Shown: in pieces, positions 4,977 through 6,910 of the stretch
Layout of the letters: each line of letters starts with the position of its first letter
Position numbering within the stretch: position 1 is the first letter of the stretch
The notes under the pieces: model-generated
Databases searched by the model: none
Told to the model about the DNA's origin: nothing
The model's input: only the letters and a program-made list of their open reading frames with translations
Origin: Raoultibacter massiliensis
Lineage (GTDB): Bacteria > Actinomycetota > Coriobacteriia > Coriobacteriales > Eggerthellaceae
Assembly: GCF_900199545.1 (NCBI RefSeq)
Contig: NZ_LT962671.1
Location: forward strand, 1-6,910
DNA: 6,910 nucleotides
Reading direction: 5' to 3'
Made by a program: the position numbers and the translations under genes

Positions 4977-6910
4977 GTGAAACAGACATCAGGTATAGAT
5001 GCCTTGTTGGAAGCCCTGCGTCAGTCGGGCGTCGATGTGGGAAGCGGGGGAAATCCTTTTACCGGGAAAGGCCCCGACGACGGTTCTGACGGGGGAGCGT
5101 CGGGCGGAGGCGATCGGCCGCCGCGCGTCGAGGTTTCGTTCGGCGATAAATTCGCCGCATGGGGGAAGAAGGCGATCGTCATCGCGATCATCGCCATCCT
5201 CATCGTGGCAGCGGTTGCGTATTGGTGGTTCCATCCGCCTATCAACATCCACTCCACCGATACGTGGATGTTCATTGCGATTTTCATTCTGCTGCCCCTG
5301 TTCTTGTTCTTCTCGGCGCGCTCCTACGCCTACAAGAAGGGCACCGGGCGCTACGAGTACAACGAGAAGAAGGCGAAGACGTTCAAGATCGCTTCGTATC
5401 TGCCCGTGATCGTCGTGCTCGTCGGTATCGTGGGAGCGGTGGCCTCCCTTTCGTTCTTCCCAGGTAACGCCGAGAAGTACGCGAGCATCCTCCAGACCAC
5501 TGACGACGAGTTCGCCCAGGATATCAAGGAGGTCGACTACACCCAGATACCCGTCATCGACCGTGATTCGGCGGTGCTTTTGGGTAACCGCACCATGGGT
5601 TCGATTCCCGAGTACGTAAGCCAGTTCGAAATTTCGCCGCTCTACAGTCAGATCAACTACCAGGGCAATCCCGTGCGTGTGAGCCCCCTGGGCTACGCCG
5701 ACCTGTTCAAATGGCTCGCAAACCGCGAGCAGGGCATCCCTGCCTACGCGCTCGTCAACATGACGACGCAGGATGCCGAGATCGTGCGCTTGGGCGACAA
5801 CCCGATCCGCTACTCGCAATCGGAGCCGCTCGCGCGCAACATCGATCGCCATGTGCAGCTCAAGTACCCGTTCTACATGTTCGACCAGTTCGCTTTCGAG
5901 ATCGACGACGACGGCAAGCCGTGGTGGATCTGCCCGGTTCAGGATCGTACCATCGGCCTGTTCGGCGGCAAGACCATCCAGCGCGTTGTCATGTGCGACG
6001 CGACGACGGGCGAATGCACCGATCTTGCGGTGGAAGAGGTGCCGCAGTGGGTCGACCGCGTGTATCCCGCCGACCTGCTTGTGGAGCAGTACAACTGGTA
6101 CGGTGCCTACAAGGACGGTTGGATCAACTCGTGGCTTGGCCAGCAGGGCGTCGTGCAAACCACGCCGGGCACCAACGGTCAGCTTGGGTACAACTACATC
6201 GCCAAAGACGATGACGTATGGGTGTACTCCGGCGTGACTTCGGCCACGGCCGACAACTCCATCGTCGGTTTCGTGCTGGTGAACCAACGCACCGCCGAGT
6301 CGCACTTCTACGAAGTGGCCGGAGCGACGGAGGATTCGGCCATGCGCTCGGCCGAGGGCCAGGTGCAGCACCTCGGCTATAACGCGACGTTCCCGCTGCT
6401 CATCAACATCAGTGGCCAGCCGACGTACTTCATGGCCCTGAAGGACAACGCGGGGCTCGTGAAGATGTTCGCAATGCTCGACATCCAACGCTACCAGAAC
6501 GTGGCGGTGGGCAATACCGTCGAAGAGACGCAGCAGGCGTACAAGACGCTTCTGGCCACCAACGGCGTTGAGCTTGCCGACGAGGGCGACGAGAGCATCG
6601 TGACGAAAACGAGCGGCACGATCGAGCGGATCGTAACGGCGGTCGTCGATGGAAACTCGCATTTCTACGTGAAGCTCGTCGACGATACGAACCTCTACGA
6701 CTTCGCGCTGCCGCGCCTCATGGGAATCGTGGCATACGCGGAAGGCGATGAGATCACGTTCAACTACCTCGATTCCGATGGCGTATGCGTTGCCGAAGAG
6801 ATCATCGGGGAGCGGGTGTCGTCGGAGGCTGCAGCCGCAGCCGCCAAAGCGGCGAACCCCTCCTCGGCCGACGAGGGGGCGCAGGGGGCAGCCGGGGCGA
6901 CCGGCGGCGA
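4977..6910 (+). CDS. Membrane-anchored protein with large PepSY-like ectodomain (3'-truncated by window)
   Basis: The frame from GTG 4977 stays open to the window edge: 644 full codons and no stop, so the C-terminus is missing. Residues 1-64 are a Gly/Asp-rich cytoplasmic tail. Three hydrophobic helices follow at about 65-84, 97-113 and 138-160. The loop between helices 2 and 3 is strongly basic (RSYAYKKGTGRYEYNEKKAK), the first loop is uncharged or acidic, and two lysines precede helix 1. This gives N-inside and a large extracytoplasmic C-terminal region. That region contains two related modules (about 257-322 and 432-490) sharing LVN-x-x-T, then VQ...Y, P and G-x-P-x-(W/Y). GKPWW (313-317) followed by VVMCDATTGE (337-346) is reminiscent of PepSY domains. 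Residues 545-610 look like a small beta-barrel (OB-like) domain, and after 613 the chain becomes Ala/Gly-rich. I do not know the function. I vaguely recall similar clostridial proteins, some auto-named CvpA family, but cannot verify this. Confidence 0.85.
   Translation, partial: MKQTSGIDALLEALRQSGVDVGSGGNPFTGKGPDDGSDGGASGGGDRPPRVEVSFGDKFAAWGKKAIVIAIIAILIVAAVAYWWFHPPINIHSTDTWMFIAIFILLPLFLFFSARSYAYKKGTGRYEYNEKKAKTFKIASYLPVIVVLVGIVGAVASLSFFPGNAEKYASILQTTDDEFAQDIKEVDYTQIPVIDRDSAVLLGNRTMGSIPEYVSQFEISPLYSQINYQGNPVRVSPLGYADLFKWLANREQGIPAYALVNMTTQDAEIVRLGDNPIRYSQSEPLARNIDRHVQLKYPFYMFDQFAFEIDDDGKPWWICPVQDRTIGLFGGKTIQRVVMCDATTGECTDLAVEEVPQWVDRVYPADLLVEQYNWYGAYKDGWINSWLGQQGVVQTTPGTNGQLGYNYIAKDDDVWVYSGVTSATADNSIVGFVLVNQRTAESHFYEVAGATEDSAMRSAEGQVQHLGYNATFPLLINISGQPTYFMALKDNAGLVKMFAMLDIQRYQNVAVGNTVEETQQAYKTLLATNGVELADEGDESIVTKTSGTIERIVTAVVDGNSHFYVKLVDDTNLYDFALPRLMGIVAYAEGDEITFNYLDSDGVCVAEEIIGERVSSEAAAAAAKAANPSSADEGAQGAAGATGG

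Noticed and set aside
4967..5089. Small ORF from ATG 4967 in another frame at the start of the membrane-protein gene
   Set aside because: It ends after about 40 codons with an Arg-rich product, and its ATG overlaps the Shine-Dalgarno site of the GTG start at 4977.
4989..6662. 557-residue minus-strand open frame opposite the membrane-protein gene
   Set aside because: The translation is rich in Arg, His and Asp without hydrophobic cores or motifs. The opposite + frame has a ribosome site, three clear membrane helices and a coherent domain pattern, so the minus frame is a GC-rich shadow.

Overview
The window is a GC-rich (roughly 60% by eye) bacterial chromosome segment, densely coded on the + strand only. 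Composition, frequent GTG/TTG starts, strong Shine-Dalgarno sites and protein style suggest an anaerobic actinobacterium-type genome, with Coriobacteriia/Eggerthellaceae as my best guess. That placement is inference, because no rRNA or other taxonomic marker is present.

Layout. Positions 1-159 hold no gene I can support. A perfect TATAAT at 160-165 is the likely promoter for gene 1 (266-868, TTG start), a 200-residue all-helical HEAT/ARM-like protein of unknown function. After 73 bp comes a complete NAD-type isocitrate dehydrogenase (942-2033). After another 75 bp comes a complete AcnA-type aconitate hydratase (2109-4766). The gaps are short and no terminator is visible between these three genes, so they read as one transcription unit. 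A 210-bp intergenic region follows, with a large hairpin (4785-4829), a GC-rich terminator-like hairpin (4883-4910) and a possible -10 box (4914-4919). The last gene (4977 to beyond 6910, GTG start) is cut by the window end. It encodes a three-helix membrane-anchored protein with a large extracytoplasmic region that carries a degenerate internal duplication.

How the genes work together. Aconitase (citrate to isocitrate) and NAD-isocitrate dehydrogenase (isocitrate to 2-oxoglutarate plus CO2 and NADH) form the oxidative arm of the TCA cycle, the usual supply of 2-oxoglutarate for glutamate synthesis in anaerobes. Citrate synthase is not in the window. The HEAT-like protein is co-directional with them, but its link is unknown. 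The membrane protein appears to be a separate unit behind its own terminator and promoter.

The parts most worth a second look are the duplicated PepSY-like ectodomain of the membrane protein, the HEAT-like protein leading the icd-acnA unit, the non-canonical cluster-ligand motif of the aconitase (SCTT where SCTN is usual), and the structured 3' region of acnA. I see no mobile element, CRISPR array, tRNA or rRNA.
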